The notes: generated from the letters alone by a model not told the origin. Shown: positions 1 to 7,562, counted from the first letter of the stretch. The stretch: 17,792 nt of DNA from an uncultured Bacteroidales bacterium (GCA_937892095.1 CALAVC010000175.1:1-17792); one strand, 5' to 3'. Numbers and translations: made by a program.

Positions 1-640
1 ACAGATAATCAGCGATATATGCAATAGTTGCTACTAAGTTGCGGATATGCATTTTAGAAAATATACATTCAAGTTCTGACATTATATCTGTATAATCAAT
101 GTAGTTATTGCATGCGTGCCTTAACGTTGACGCCAAAAACTTTTATATAGCCTTCGTATCCTGCTAATTTGTAGCATTGTGGGTTGCAATCGATGTCAGA
201 GGGGTAAACAAAACCTCCATTATCGGCTTTCATACAATGCATATACGTAACCAACTGATACAAATCCTCCCGTCCGACACCTTTCCACAATCGTTTGTAT
301 TTGGCATCGATGATATAGTTTTCTTTCCAAAAATCAGGGTATAGGTGGCGGCTATTTCTATCAAACAAATCTTCATCTTCTGATTTCGCAAACATTCTAA
401 TACCACCACGACTTTCTTTATTCTTCGGATGAAGAAACCCACATTTGCTCAATACTGTCGCCCAATATTCTTTCCCAAAGCCACGCTCCGTCAAAAAGGA
501 TTCCATAAACCTTGTCTTTTTCGTATCCAAATTTTATGCTATGGTGTCGGAGGATTTGAAGGCAGAGCTTTCGCAAAACTGTATATGCTGAAAAATACGG
601 ATGTTGGAGCGGACGAAGATTTTTGCCAATAATTATGCCC
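1..640 (-). pseudogene. McrC-like restriction subunit, C-terminal remnant, frameshifted
   Basis: McrC is the nuclease partner of the GTPase McrB in modified-cytosine-dependent restriction. Three reading frames on the minus strand join into one McrC-like C-terminal region. Frame A (about 640 to 475) has KLCLQILRH and GILFDGAWLWE. Frame B (about 475 to 125) continues with EYWATVLSKCGFLHPKNK, then YPDF, the PD-(D/E)xK-type core IIDAKYK and DLYQLVTYMH. Frame C (about 115 to the window edge) continues with NYIDYTDIMSELECIF. The A-to-B break falls in the TTTCCC run at 471-476 and fits one extra base; the B-to-C break is near 111-118 and also fits one extra base. The N-terminal two thirds of McrC is missing, and the 3' end leaves the window. 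The frame B and C matches look good to me; the C tail is the weakest. Sequencing indels could explain the breaks, but not the missing half. Confidence 0.72.
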
Positions 641-818
641 ATTCCCAATTTTTCCGTTGTGCAACAATTATGCAGTCGCCTTTTCTAATGTCTTTAAATC
701 GCTTTCCATAGTCAGAAGATTCATCCCAACCTACTGCTGCAATGCCCTTTAAAAACATTTCTTCTGCGTAATTATCATTTTCGTTGTAGATGTTTGGACT
801 TATAACGTAGTAATCCAT
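633..818 (-). pseudogene. McrB-like N-terminal domain fragment (EVE/PUA-like)
   Basis: This 61-codon frame starts MDYYVISPNIYNENDNYAEE and ends GDCIIVAQRKNWEWA, then stops. The GDxIIVAQ pattern resembles the small EVE/PUA-like modified-base-reading domains at the N-terminus of some McrB-type ATPases. No Walker A, Walker B or AAA+ GTPase part follows. Instead the sequence passes within tens of bases into McrC nuclease coding sequence in another frame. I infer that a deletion removed the McrB motor and the N-terminal part of McrC, leaving only the two ends. The start at 818 follows an A-rich stretch typical of Bacteroidota leaders, so the fragment may still be expressed. It could instead be a free-standing domain gene, but its short length and its neighbour argue against that. 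Confidence 0.55.
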
Positions 819-923
819 TTATTTGTTTTTTTTATCTATGAATAGTTTCAAAAAAAATGTTCACTTAAGTATAATATTTCCCCGAATACAGTATATAGTT
901 TTCTAAAACTCCAATTTCGGTAA

Positions 924-931
924 TATCTTTG
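924..931 (+). promoter_or_regulatory. Probable -7 box of the M49 peptidase gene
   Basis: TATCTTTG matches the Bacteroidota -7 consensus TAnnTTTG and lies about 60 bases before the ATG at 993. The -33 element is weak (TTTT near 899). The 819-992 spacer between the divergent McrB-like fragment and the peptidase gene is otherwise AT-rich and holds no gene that I can see. Confidence 0.45.
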
Positions 932-992
932 TGCTTGTTGGTTTATACATCTTAGGATGCATAAATAAGAAATCAAATCTGTATATAAATTT

Positions 993-2897
993 ATGAAAAA
1001 AGAAAAAAAATATCTTGTCGATCGTTTTGCCGACATAAAAATATTGCGATACTTCGTATCGGATTTTGAAAGTTTGCCAGTAAAACAAAAATTATTAATA
1101 TACTTTCTGAGCGAAGCAGCTTTATGGGGACGCGACATCTTTTGGCATCAGAACTGTGAAGAGGGCTTGCAATTGAGGTCTTTTTTGGAGCAAGTCTACA
1201 TATACAAGAAGAGAAATAATGGTGGCGTAGATGCGTCGTTTGAAAAATACGTTAAGCAAGTTTGGTTTGCCAATGGTCCACACCACCATTATAGTAACGA
1301 TAAGTTTGCGGTCGGCTTTAGCTCAGAACAATTACATCTGTGGGCAAAAGAAGCTGGCGTGGAAAGCCTATTGTCGGAAGACATCGAAAAGCTAATATTT
1401 GACCCTCAGTACAAACCAAAGAAAGTGTCTCTCGATGCCAACTCGGACGTCATACAAAATTCTTCGGTTAACTTCTATAAGGGAGTTTCGCAAATACAGG
1501 CAGAGCAGTTTTATGCATCGGGCAAAGGGCATCCACTCAATAGTCGACTATGTCTGACTGCTGATGGCAATTTACAAGAGCAATTGTGGACTGAAAATGG
1601 AATGTACGGTGCGTACATCAGCCGAATTATCTATTGCTTGCGAGAGGCTGAGAAATACGTTTGCAACGAAACTCAGGGGCAAGCAATACGTCTGTTGATA
1701 GAATATTATCAAAAAGGCGAGCCTGCAGTCTTTGATGAGTATAACAAGACATGGGTTCAGGATAAAGAAAGCGTTGTAGACTTTATAAATGGGTTTATAG
1801 AGGTCTATAACGACCCTCTGGGGCTGAAAGCTACTTGGGAAAGCATTGTTGAATTGTGTAATACTTCGGCAACAAATAAGGCTAAGAAGATTGCAAACGT
1901 GGCTCAGTGGGCAGAAGACAATTCTCCTGTTGCAGCAGAATATAAAAAAGCCAATGTTCGCGGTGTCAGCATGAAAATAATTGAAGCAGTTATGCTTGGT
2001 GGCGACTGCTATCCATCCACGCCTATAGGTGTTAACTTGCCTAATGCTGATTGGATTCGTGAGCAATATGGTTCAAAATCTATTTTGCTAAGCAACATTA
2101 CGCGTGCGTATAGTGAGGCAGCATCGGGCAGTGGAAGTCTTGAAGAGTTTGCAGCATCGGCAGAAGAAGTTGCCAGACATAAAAAATATGGTAGAGAATC
2201 GGACGACTTGCATACATTGCTACACGAGTGTCTTGGGCATGGTTCTGGACAGATGCGAAATGGTGTGTCGCTCGATGCACTTAAAACCTATGGTAGCACA
2301 ATAGAGGAGGCTCGAGCCGACCTGTATGCACTATATTTTATGGCAGACAACAAAATGATAGAGTTGGGTCTTTTGCCGTGCAAAGAGGCTGCTTGGACAC
2401 ACTACGATAGCTATATGCGCAATGGCATTCTTGTTCAGCTTGCGAGGATTAGCAAAGGTCAAAAAATAGAAGAAGCTCACATGCGCAATCGTGCACTAAT
2501 AGCTCGTTGGTCGCTCGAGAAAGGTCGGCAAAATGGTGCATGCGACATGATTGTAAGAGGCGGTAAGCACTATGTCGTAATAAAAGATTATGAGCAAATG
2601 AGACAAATATTTGGTTCTTTGCTACGCGAAGTGCAACGCATAAAAAGTGAAGGAGACATTGTAGAGGCTCAAAATCTTGTGGAAAACTATGGCGTATCGA
2701 TAGACCTTGAATTGCACCAAGAAATAATAGAACGCTACGAAAAACTCGACATTGCACCTTTTAGCGGTTTTGTCAACCCAGTACTTACCCCCATAATTAC
2801 TGACGGACAGATTACGGACGTAGATATTTCTTACGAAGAAATGTTTGATGAACAAATGTTGCGCTATTCGCAACAATATTCACTCGGTGTGTGGTAG
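993..2897 (+). CDS. Dipeptidyl peptidase III (peptidase family M49)
   Basis: A zinc metallopeptidase that removes dipeptides from the N-terminus of short peptides. The family-defining motifs are present: HECLGH at residues 411-416 (zinc ligands His411 and His416, catalytic Glu412) and EEARAD at 438-443, whose second Glu (439) should be the third zinc ligand. Cys in the second variable position (HECLGH) is the form known from Bacteroides DPP III, whereas the human enzyme has HELLGH. At 634 aa it is near the usual bacterial length of about 650-700. It starts MKKEKKYLVDRFADIK with no hydrophobic segment, so a cytoplasmic location is likely; many Bacteroidota homologues carry a signal peptide, so this one may have lost it. 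The start follows an AT-rich leader and a plausible promoter at 924-931. The GIN-domain gene begins just after its stop and may be cotranscribed. Confidence 0.93.
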   Translation: MKKEKKYLVDRFADIKILRYFVSDFESLPVKQKLLIYFLSEAALWGRDIFWHQNCEEGLQLRSFLEQVYIYKKRNNGGVDASFEKYVKQVWFANGPHHHYSNDKFAVGFSSEQLHLWAKEAGVESLLSEDIEKLIFDPQYKPKKVSLDANSDVIQNSSVNFYKGVSQIQAEQFYASGKGHPLNSRLCLTADGNLQEQLWTENGMYGAYISRIIYCLREAEKYVCNETQGQAIRLLIEYYQKGEPAVFDEYNKTWVQDKESVVDFINGFIEVYNDPLGLKATWESIVELCNTSATNKAKKIANVAQWAEDNSPVAAEYKKANVRGVSMKIIEAVMLGGDCYPSTPIGVNLPNADWIREQYGSKSILLSNITRAYSEAASGSGSLEEFAASAEEVARHKKYGRESDDLHTLLHECLGHGSGQMRNGVSLDALKTYGSTIEEARADLYALYFMADNKMIELGLLPCKEAAWTHYDSYMRNGILVQLARISKGQKIEEAHMRNRALIARWSLEKGRQNGACDMIVRGGKHYVVIKDYEQMRQIFGSLLREVQRIKSEGDIVEAQNLVENYGVSIDLELHQEIIERYEKLDIAPFSGFVNPVLTPIITDGQITDVDISYEEMFDEQMLRYSQQYSLGVW

Positions 2898-2934
2898 AAA
2901 AGTGTCTGTGAGCAAAAAAATACAAAGCGCGATT

Positions 2935-3747
2935 ATGCGGTGCATTGGTTTGATGTTTTCACTAATGCTATCGTGCCACGTATATGTAGCCCTTGCTTTT
3001 ATTGCAGTAGATTTTGTCATTCCACAAGAAGTTTATGCTCAAAAATTTAAGGACTCGAAAACTAAGAAGAATAGTAGCAATAGGAAAAGAATTGTTAAAA
3101 CAACAACTCGAAACATCGATAAATTGGAGCATTTCAATAGGATTAGCATTGCCAAAAACATAAATGCTGTCATTGTACAAGGCTCTAAACAGAGTGTTCA
3201 GATTAAAGCTGAGCCGACGATTACAAAAGAAGTCGTATGCGAAGTCAAAGATGGTCGACTGAACGTATATGCCAATAAGTTTAAATATAAGCAGTCGCAG
3301 CGTATAGACGTATTGATAACGTGCGACTCTACTCTTGTAGAAATTCATGGGGTTTCGAGTAGCAACATAACTACACGTGAAACACTTAATTTGTCGGAAC
3401 TTACACTAAGCGCAGATTATGCTGTCGAAATGCATATAACGGTCAACACCCCACGTCTGACAGCTGAGGCAAATAAGTTTTCAATTCTTTGGCTTACGGG
3501 GACGATTGGACAAACAAATGTTACTCTTGACAGCGGTAGCAAGCTAAGAATGAAGCAAATAAGGGCTTCGCGAGTAAGTATAATTGCTGATAGGGAATCG
3601 TATGCCGAAGTATCGGCACTTGACTACTTGCAGATTAATGCAGACAACATGAGCGAAGTGCAATATTATGCACCAACAGCCGTTGTGGAAGCACATACAG
3701 ACAATGGTGGGCACGTCGTAGAATGCATGATAAGGGACAATTTGTAG
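2935..3747 (+). CDS. Exported GIN-domain protein (DUF2807-like)
   Basis: A protein of 270 aa from this start. After an N-terminal hydrophobic segment ending near VYAQKF (probable signal peptidase I cleavage after VYA) comes a short basic, Ser-rich linker. The body is a repetitive beta-strand domain beginning FNRISIAKNINAVIVQGSKQ, which is the typical opening of the head GIN domain (right-handed beta-helix; 'putative auto-transporter adhesin head'). Family function is unknown; an envelope or surface role is inferred from export. The frame is open back to an ATG at 2845, but that would overlap the peptidase gene by 53 bases and place 30 odd residues before the signal sequence. GTG codons at 2902 and 2908 are alternative starts; I prefer ATG 2935, 37 bases after the peptidase stop. 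It converges on the DUF4105 gene with only 7 bases between the stops and no obvious terminator hairpin. Confidence 0.72.
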   Translation: MRCIGLMFSLMLSCHVYVALAFIAVDFVIPQEVYAQKFKDSKTKKNSSNRKRIVKTTTRNIDKLEHFNRISIAKNINAVIVQGSKQSVQIKAEPTITKEVVCEVKDGRLNVYANKFKYKQSQRIDVLITCDSTLVEIHGVSSSNITTRETLNLSELTLSADYAVEMHITVNTPRLTAEANKFSILWLTGTIGQTNVTLDSGSKLRMKQIRASRVSIIADRESYAEVSALDYLQINADNMSEVQYYAPTAVVEAHTDNGGHVVECMIRDNL

Positions 3748-3754
3748 ATGTCTA

Positions 3755-4906
3755 TCAAAAAGTCTGCAAAATACGCGCATAGCGCACAACTGAAGAAAGT
3801 GCAAGGGAAATGCCAATGTAAGGAGCAAATTGCACGCCAAGGAGCGAAATGATAATCCAAACAGCAATTAGGGCTATATTAGTAAATATAAGCCATTTAC
3901 ATATTGTGTTACGTCTGTTGCAGGCAATGTTTATAAGTATAGGTATGCAGAGAATCGAAGCCCAAAGTACATTGTAGTTGTACGACGTGCAACTAATTTC
4001 GGATATAAACCATAAGTATGTAAAGATGAGCGACAAAATGCTGAGTATGGTTAATAAACATACATCGACAACTTTATAGTATTTATGCTTACGATACTCT
4101 ATAATGGTTATTGCGACTATAAGAATAAATATTGCACAGCTTAAGGTTAGTGGTGATAGATATGCGAATAAACTTTTTTTTAGTGTAGAGTGGCTTTGTT
4201 CGCATAATATTTGTGCTTCGCCAACTAATTTATTTTCAATAAACCATGCTTCGAGGCTATCTGGCAACATTGCCTTGGCATTGTAGTCAACATAGTTGTC
4301 GGTCGGTTTACCAAGTATCAGGTCAATACCCTGTCCTGCCCATTGGTTAGTAGATACGTAGTTGTGGATATAGTCTCTGTATGTAGCTTCGTGAGACGTC
4401 GTGCCACAAACGATTGGTCGATTAGCAACCTTTGTTACAATATCTCTTACTCGTGTGGCACAATTGTCTTTAAAAAAGTCGTAGCGGTAGTATCTATTCT
4501 GCTCCTTTGCATTATCAAGCAAAAGAGCTGCTAAATCTTGTCTTTGGCTACTTGACAATATAAATTCACGTTCTACAACTCTCCTGTTTTCTCTTTTATA
4601 TTCGTGGATAAAATTGCTCGTTTGAGAAACAGACAAGCAATAGTCCAATGTGCCATTTAAAAACTTACCATAAAAATTAGGAGTAGCAAAGTTGAACGTT
4701 CCATAATTGAATACGATGTCCCACTTACGTTTTTCATCGACCAAACGAATCGCCGTATGTCCGTATGACGAATATAGTTCATCGCCCGGAGAGCAAGTAA
4801 GCAAACTTAATCGTGGTAAATCTTGAGCATTTACAAGTAAAGATGTAAATATACAAAGGATAAGAATTCGTAATTTACAAGCAAATCGGGTTGATTTACA
4901 TAGCAT
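3755..4906 (-). CDS. DUF4105 (Lnb N-terminal-like) membrane protein
   Basis: A 383-aa protein in three parts. It has a signal peptide (residues 1-28, ending VNAQ). A periplasmic DUF4105 domain follows at about 30-230, with the conserved SYGHTAIRL (His50), NYGTFNF and FFKDNCATRVRD (Cys149). Four or five transmembrane helices end the protein (about 249-270, 280-302, 312-329, 337-357, possibly 361-374). DUF4105 is named after the N-terminal domain of lacto-N-biosidase LnbX-type proteins and is widespread in Bacteroidota, but its activity is unsettled. The conserved His and Cys suggest a cysteine-hydrolase or acyltransferase-like site; that is inference. Only 12 bases separate its ATG from the pyrD stop, so it is probably the last gene of the XRE-pyrK-pyrD transcript. 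I see no functional reason for a link with pyrimidine synthesis. Confidence 0.85.
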   Translation of the reverse strand: MLCKSTRFACKLRILILCIFTSLLVNAQDLPRLSLLTCSPGDELYSSYGHTAIRLVDEKRKWDIVFNYGTFNFATPNFYGKFLNGTLDYCLSVSQTSNFIHEYKRENRRVVEREFILSSSQRQDLAALLLDNAKEQNRYYRYDFFKDNCATRVRDIVTKVANRPIVCGTTSHEATYRDYIHNYVSTNQWAGQGIDLILGKPTDNYVDYNAKAMLPDSLEAWFIENKLVGEAQILCEQSHSTLKKSLFAYLSPLTLSCAIFILIVAITIIEYRKHKYYKVVDVCLLTILSILSLIFTYLWFISEISCTSYNYNVLWASILCIPILINIACNRRNTICKWLIFTNIALIAVWIIISLLGVQFAPYIGISLALSSVVRYARILQTF

Positions 4907-4918
4907 AACACTGTTAAT

Positions 4919-5833
4919 TTACACAATTAACTTACCAATTAACTCACTCATATTACTCATGGAGTGTCGGAACATATAATCTTCAATACCCTTCACAACG
5001 TTGGCTGGTGTCGTAGGGTCGAGGAAGTTGGCTGTTCCAATTTGGACAGCAGAAGCTCCTGCGAGTAGAAACTCAACAGCATCTTGTGCTGTAACTATTC
5101 CACCAAGACCAACAACGGGAATATTTACGACTCGGCTAACTTGCCAAACCATCCTCAGTGCGACAGGTTTGACTGCAGGACCAGACAAACCACCAGTAAT
5201 GGTAGACAAGACTGGTCGACGTTTTTCTGCATCTATTGCCATGCCAAGCAATGTATTTATAAGCGAAACAGAATCTGCACCAGCTTGTTCCACAGCTTTT
5301 GCAATGCTAACGATGTCTGTAACATTTGGTGTTAGCTTTACCATGAGGTGCTTATGGTAGACACGTCGAACGGCTTCGACAACAGATGATGCCATATTGC
5401 AATCTGTACCAAATCCCATACCACCTTTCTTAACGTTCGGACAAGATATATTAAGTTCTATGGCAGGAATGTGTTCTAAACCGTCAATTATACGTGCTGT
5501 TTCGACGTAATCATCTATTGTTGAACCCGATACATTAACTATTACATTGTTTGTGTATTTAGTTAATTGTGGGTAAATATGTTCAACAAAATAATTGACG
5601 CCTTTATTTTGTAGTCCGACAGCATTAAGCATACCGCTTGGCGTCTCGGCCAATCGTGGATACGGGTTGCCTTGTCGTGGATTGAGTGTTGTTCCTTTGA
5701 CAATAAATCCACCAAGCATAGATACATCGAAAAAATCGTCGTATTCATAGCCGTAGCCAAACGTTCCTGAGGCCGTCAATACAGGGTTTTGGAGGTGAAG
5801 ACCGTTACCTAAGTTTACTTGTAAATCTACCAT
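4919..5833 (-). CDS. pyrD: Dihydroorotate dehydrogenase B, catalytic subunit
   Basis: Oxidises dihydroorotate to orotate, the fourth step of de novo UMP synthesis, in the cytoplasm. It is a 304-aa TIM-barrel FMN enzyme of class 1B. Visible marks are TASGTFGYG near the N-terminus, IVKGTTLNPRQGNP (Lys46), NISCPNVKKGG with the catalytic-base Cys131 that marks class 1 enzymes, VKLTPN (Lys166), and FMN-phosphate-binding GLGGI and GASAVQIGTA near the C-terminus. Length is normal. Class 1B enzymes work as a heterotetramer with PyrK and pass electrons to NAD+. The start ATG overlaps the end of pyrK by 7 bases, suggesting translational coupling and matched amounts of the two subunits. It lies between pyrK and the DUF4105 gene, all on the minus strand. 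Confidence 0.96.
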   Translation of the reverse strand: MVDLQVNLGNGLHLQNPVLTASGTFGYGYEYDDFFDVSMLGGFIVKGTTLNPRQGNPYPRLAETPSGMLNAVGLQNKGVNYFVEHIYPQLTKYTNNVIVNVSGSTIDDYVETARIIDGLEHIPAIELNISCPNVKKGGMGFGTDCNMASSVVEAVRRVYHKHLMVKLTPNVTDIVSIAKAVEQAGADSVSLINTLLGMAIDAEKRRPVLSTITGGLSGPAVKPVALRMVWQVSRVVNIPVVGLGGIVTAQDAVEFLLAGASAVQIGTANFLDPTTPANVVKGIEDYMFRHSMSNMSELIGKLIV

Positions 5834-6615
5834 TTCAGTTGTTTTGAATTGAAGACTGGACCATCAGCGCATACTCGTAAATTTCCGTTGTCCACTGTAT
5901 CTGTAACACAACAGAGACATACGCCAATGCCACACGCCATCATGTTTTCGAGCGATGAGAAACACTCGACATTGTTTTCTTGGGCAATGTGTGCCACTGC
6001 CTTCATCATTGGGGTTGGACCGCACTGGAGTATAGAAGTAAATTTCGATACCTCATTTGCAGATAGCAGTTGATGATTGGTAACGAAACCTTTAACGCCC
6101 TCCGACCCATCTTCGGTAGCAACGCATAGCTGACCAATGCTTTCGTAGGCTTCGCGTCGGAGGATACCTTTACTTGTGCGAACGCCAAATAGGAACGTAG
6201 GTGTTACACCATATTCTTTTAGCTTTCTGCCAAGTAGTAGCAACGGAGCAACTCCGACGCCACCACCAACAAGCAGAGGTTTGTTGCCACACGCTTTTAG
6301 GTCAAATCCATTTCCAAGTGGCAAGATAGCATCTAATGTATCTCCAGCTTTCATTTGGCACAGAGCCGCTGTACCCTTGCCTGCGTTGCGAATGAGAAAT
6401 GAAATTGTATTTTGTTTTTTGTCGAAATCGTGTATGGATATGGGGCGACGGAGCATTACGCCATCAACGCCTCTTATCCTTAATTCGGCAAATTGTCCAG
6501 GTGTAACGATTAGGTCGGTGAGCTGTTCTGTCGGACGTGTAGTCATGTAACAAAAACCGCCATCGAGTGTTACGTTGGACAATATAATTAGATCTGTCTT
6601 ATAGTGTTTCGGCAT
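5827..6615 (-). CDS. pyrK: Dihydroorotate dehydrogenase B, electron transfer subunit
   Basis: The FAD and [2Fe-2S] partner of PyrD; it carries electrons from the PyrD flavin to NAD+. It has 262 aa, the usual length. The ferredoxin-reductase-like FAD domain carries RRPISI at 56-61. The NAD-binding part has VGGGVGVAPLLLL at about 117-128. The iron-sulfur site is ACGIGVCLCCV, with Cys228, Cys233 and Cys236 completed by Cys249 in RVCADGPVF, matching the PyrK CGxGxCxxC...C pattern. The start codon lies one base after a perfect 11-bp inverted repeat (6617-6644), so initiation may be controlled by RNA structure or by a protein bound there. The gene follows the XRE regulator by 46 bases and overlaps pyrD. 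Confidence 0.95.
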   Translation of the reverse strand: MPKHYKTDLIILSNVTLDGGFCYMTTRPTEQLTDLIVTPGQFAELRIRGVDGVMLRRPISIHDFDKKQNTISFLIRNAGKGTAALCQMKAGDTLDAILPLGNGFDLKACGNKPLLVGGGVGVAPLLLLGRKLKEYGVTPTFLFGVRTSKGILRREAYESIGQLCVATEDGSEGVKGFVTNHQLLSANEVSKFTSILQCGPTPMMKAVAHIAQENNVECFSSLENMMACGIGVCLCCVTDTVDNGNLRVCADGPVFNSKQLKW

Positions 6616-6616
6616 G

Positions 6617-6644
6617 ATTTTGCATTATCAACGTAATGCAAAAT
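6617..6644 (-). promoter_or_regulatory. Perfect hairpin immediately before the pyrK start
   Basis: Arms ATTTTGCATTA (6617-6627) and TAATGCAAAAT (6634-6644) are exact inverse complements around a 6-base loop. On the minus strand only one base separates the second arm from the pyrK ATG. There is no U-tract after it, so it is not a standard terminator. It could be an RNA stem that hinders ribosome access to pyrK, or a DNA operator. It fills most of the 46-bp gap between the regulator gene and pyrK. Confidence 0.6.
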
Positions 6645-6661
6645 TATACAAATTTCACTTA

Positions 6662-7204
6662 TTAAGGTTGTGGGCGGTAGTCTATGAACGTCTTGTCGTC
6701 ATCAAACAAAATGACTCTGACTATTTTCTGTTCTTTTTTCAGAGGTGAAGAATCTATTTCGGAGCGTTTATCGCGTGGCGTCGAATGGACATTATGCTTT
6801 TCAAGCTCATTCGTATTTGCATTATTAACTTGTTCGCCGACATCATTTTTAACCTCGAGCGGAGTAGACACTTCATTTTGCGCAGGTGGCGAGCCTCCCA
6901 TAAGATCGAGTAAATCGAGTGTTTTACGTTCGTTTTCCTCATTAATAGATTGTAAAATAGGCTCGCCTAAGCCTGTTAATAGCCAGTTGCGATTAATATT
7001 TAAATCTGGAAAACCGACTAAAATACTATCCGCAATATTTTCGGTAAGCGATGCATGCCTACCACTTTTTGACATTATGTGTGAGATAGTGGCAGGACTT
7101 AATCCGACACGCTCAGCGAATTCATTTTGCCTTAGTTTGGTAAGGTTGAGTAGGTAAATTAAACGAGAACGTGGCTCTATAAAATTTGTGTTTTCAGTCT
7201 CCAT
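6662..7204 (-). CDS. XRE/Cro-type helix-turn-helix regulator
   Basis: A 180-aa DNA-binding protein. The helix-turn-helix is at about residues 24-46 (LRQNEFAERVGLSPATISHIM), followed by a conserved stretch at about 66-83 (NINRNWLLTGLGEPILQ) common in Bacteroidota members of this family. The C-terminal half is polar and low in complexity, rich in Glu, Asn and Lys, with no recognisable effector domain. Its promoter (7226-7256) overlaps TTTAC/GTAAA motifs, the arrangement expected of an autoregulator. It is the first gene before pyrK-pyrD-DUF4105, so it may control them, but readthrough past the hairpin at 6617-6644 would be needed. It resembles phage-repressor-type proteins, yet nothing else here shows it belongs to a live prophage. 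Confidence 0.88.
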   Translation of the reverse strand: METENTNFIEPRSRLIYLLNLTKLRQNEFAERVGLSPATISHIMSKSGRHASLTENIADSILVGFPDLNINRNWLLTGLGEPILQSINEENERKTLDLLDLMGGSPPAQNEVSTPLEVKNDVGEQVNNANTNELEKHNVHSTPRDKRSEIDSSPLKKEQKIVRVILFDDDKTFIDYRPQP

Positions 7205-7225
7205 ATGGAATTCATTATTAATTTA

Positions 7226-7256
7226 CAAATATACACATTGTTTTTACGTAAATCAA
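7226..7256 (-). promoter_or_regulatory. Promoter of the XRE regulator gene
   Basis: Read on the minus strand, a TTG (7256-7254) is followed after 20 bases by TATATTTG (7233-7226), a full match to the Bacteroidota TAnnTTTG -7 box at proper spacing from its -33 TTG. It lies 22 bases before the ATG at 7204. The palindrome TTTACGTAAA (7243-7252) sits in the spacer, and another motif copy (7222-7226) touches the -7 box, so a bound repressor would block RNA polymerase. Confidence 0.68.
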
Positions 7257-7338
7257 CAAGATGTATAGTTAGTTGTAAATTACAGATTGAGTAAATTAAC
7301 GAGGCTGTATTATGTAAATTAACGGAGTGCTTTTACAC

Positions 7339-7346
7339 TATATTTG
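7339..7346 (+). promoter_or_regulatory. Possible rightward -7 box
   Basis: TATATTTG matches TAnnTTTG and lies inside the inverted pair TTTAC (7332-7336) and GTAAA (7346-7350), so it could be repressed by the same protein as the leftward promoter. I see no clear -33 TTG. The next plus-strand gene starts 566 bases further on, which would mean a long leader or a non-coding transcript. Confidence 0.25.
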
Positions 7347-7562
7347 TAAACAGACACTACGATGTGCACTATGGTCTCTTTAGCGGATTAAAGAATAGAA
7401 TATTTATGCTTGATAAATAAACGTTTAGAAGCGAAATATGCTCTTGTTTATTATGTGCGTATGTTGCGTTAAAAAAATATGTCAATTCTTTTTTGATGTC
7501 GTATATACCTAATATACAGATGCTTAAATGAGTCTTTTATACCCTAACTAAATCATGTAAAT

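Larger units (their letters stand above)
7218..7350. promoter_or_regulatory. TTTAC/GTAAA operator-like array
   Basis: Eight copies of TTTAC or its complement GTAAA occur here: 7222-7226, 7243-7247, 7248-7252, 7275-7279, 7291-7295, 7314-7318, 7332-7336 and 7346-7350. Three form larger patterns: the palindrome TTTACGTAAA (7243-7252), the direct repeat GTAAATTAACG at 7291-7301 and 7314-7324 (23 bases apart, about two helical turns), and the inverted pair at 7332-7350. They surround the regulator promoter, so binding by the XRE protein is the simplest inference. Five more copies lie further on at 7557, 7649, 7673, 7683 and 7695. Confidence 0.5.

Noticed and set aside
1572..2066. 164-codon minus-strand frame opposite the M49 peptidase
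   Set aside because: It is antisense to a clear enzyme gene and shows no domain or plausible composition.
2845..2934. Longer start (ATG 2845) for the GIN-domain protein
   Set aside because: It would overlap the peptidase gene by 53 bases and put 30 odd residues before the signal sequence. ATG 2935 or GTG 2902/2908 fit better.
3747..3755. Terminator between the convergent GIN-domain and DUF4105 genes
   Set aside because: Only 7 bases separate the stops, and I found no GC-rich hairpin with a T-run around them.
6176..6550. 124-codon plus-strand frame opposite pyrK, and a 157-codon one at 6684-7157 opposite the XRE gene
   Set aside because: Both are mirror frames of well-supported genes with Ser/Pro- and Phe/Ser-rich shadow composition.
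7438..7512. 24-codon plus-strand frame, MLLFIMCVCCVKK..., in the spacer
   Set aside because: Too short, no supporting ribosome site or promoter close by, and composition as expected from AT-rich non-coding DNA.
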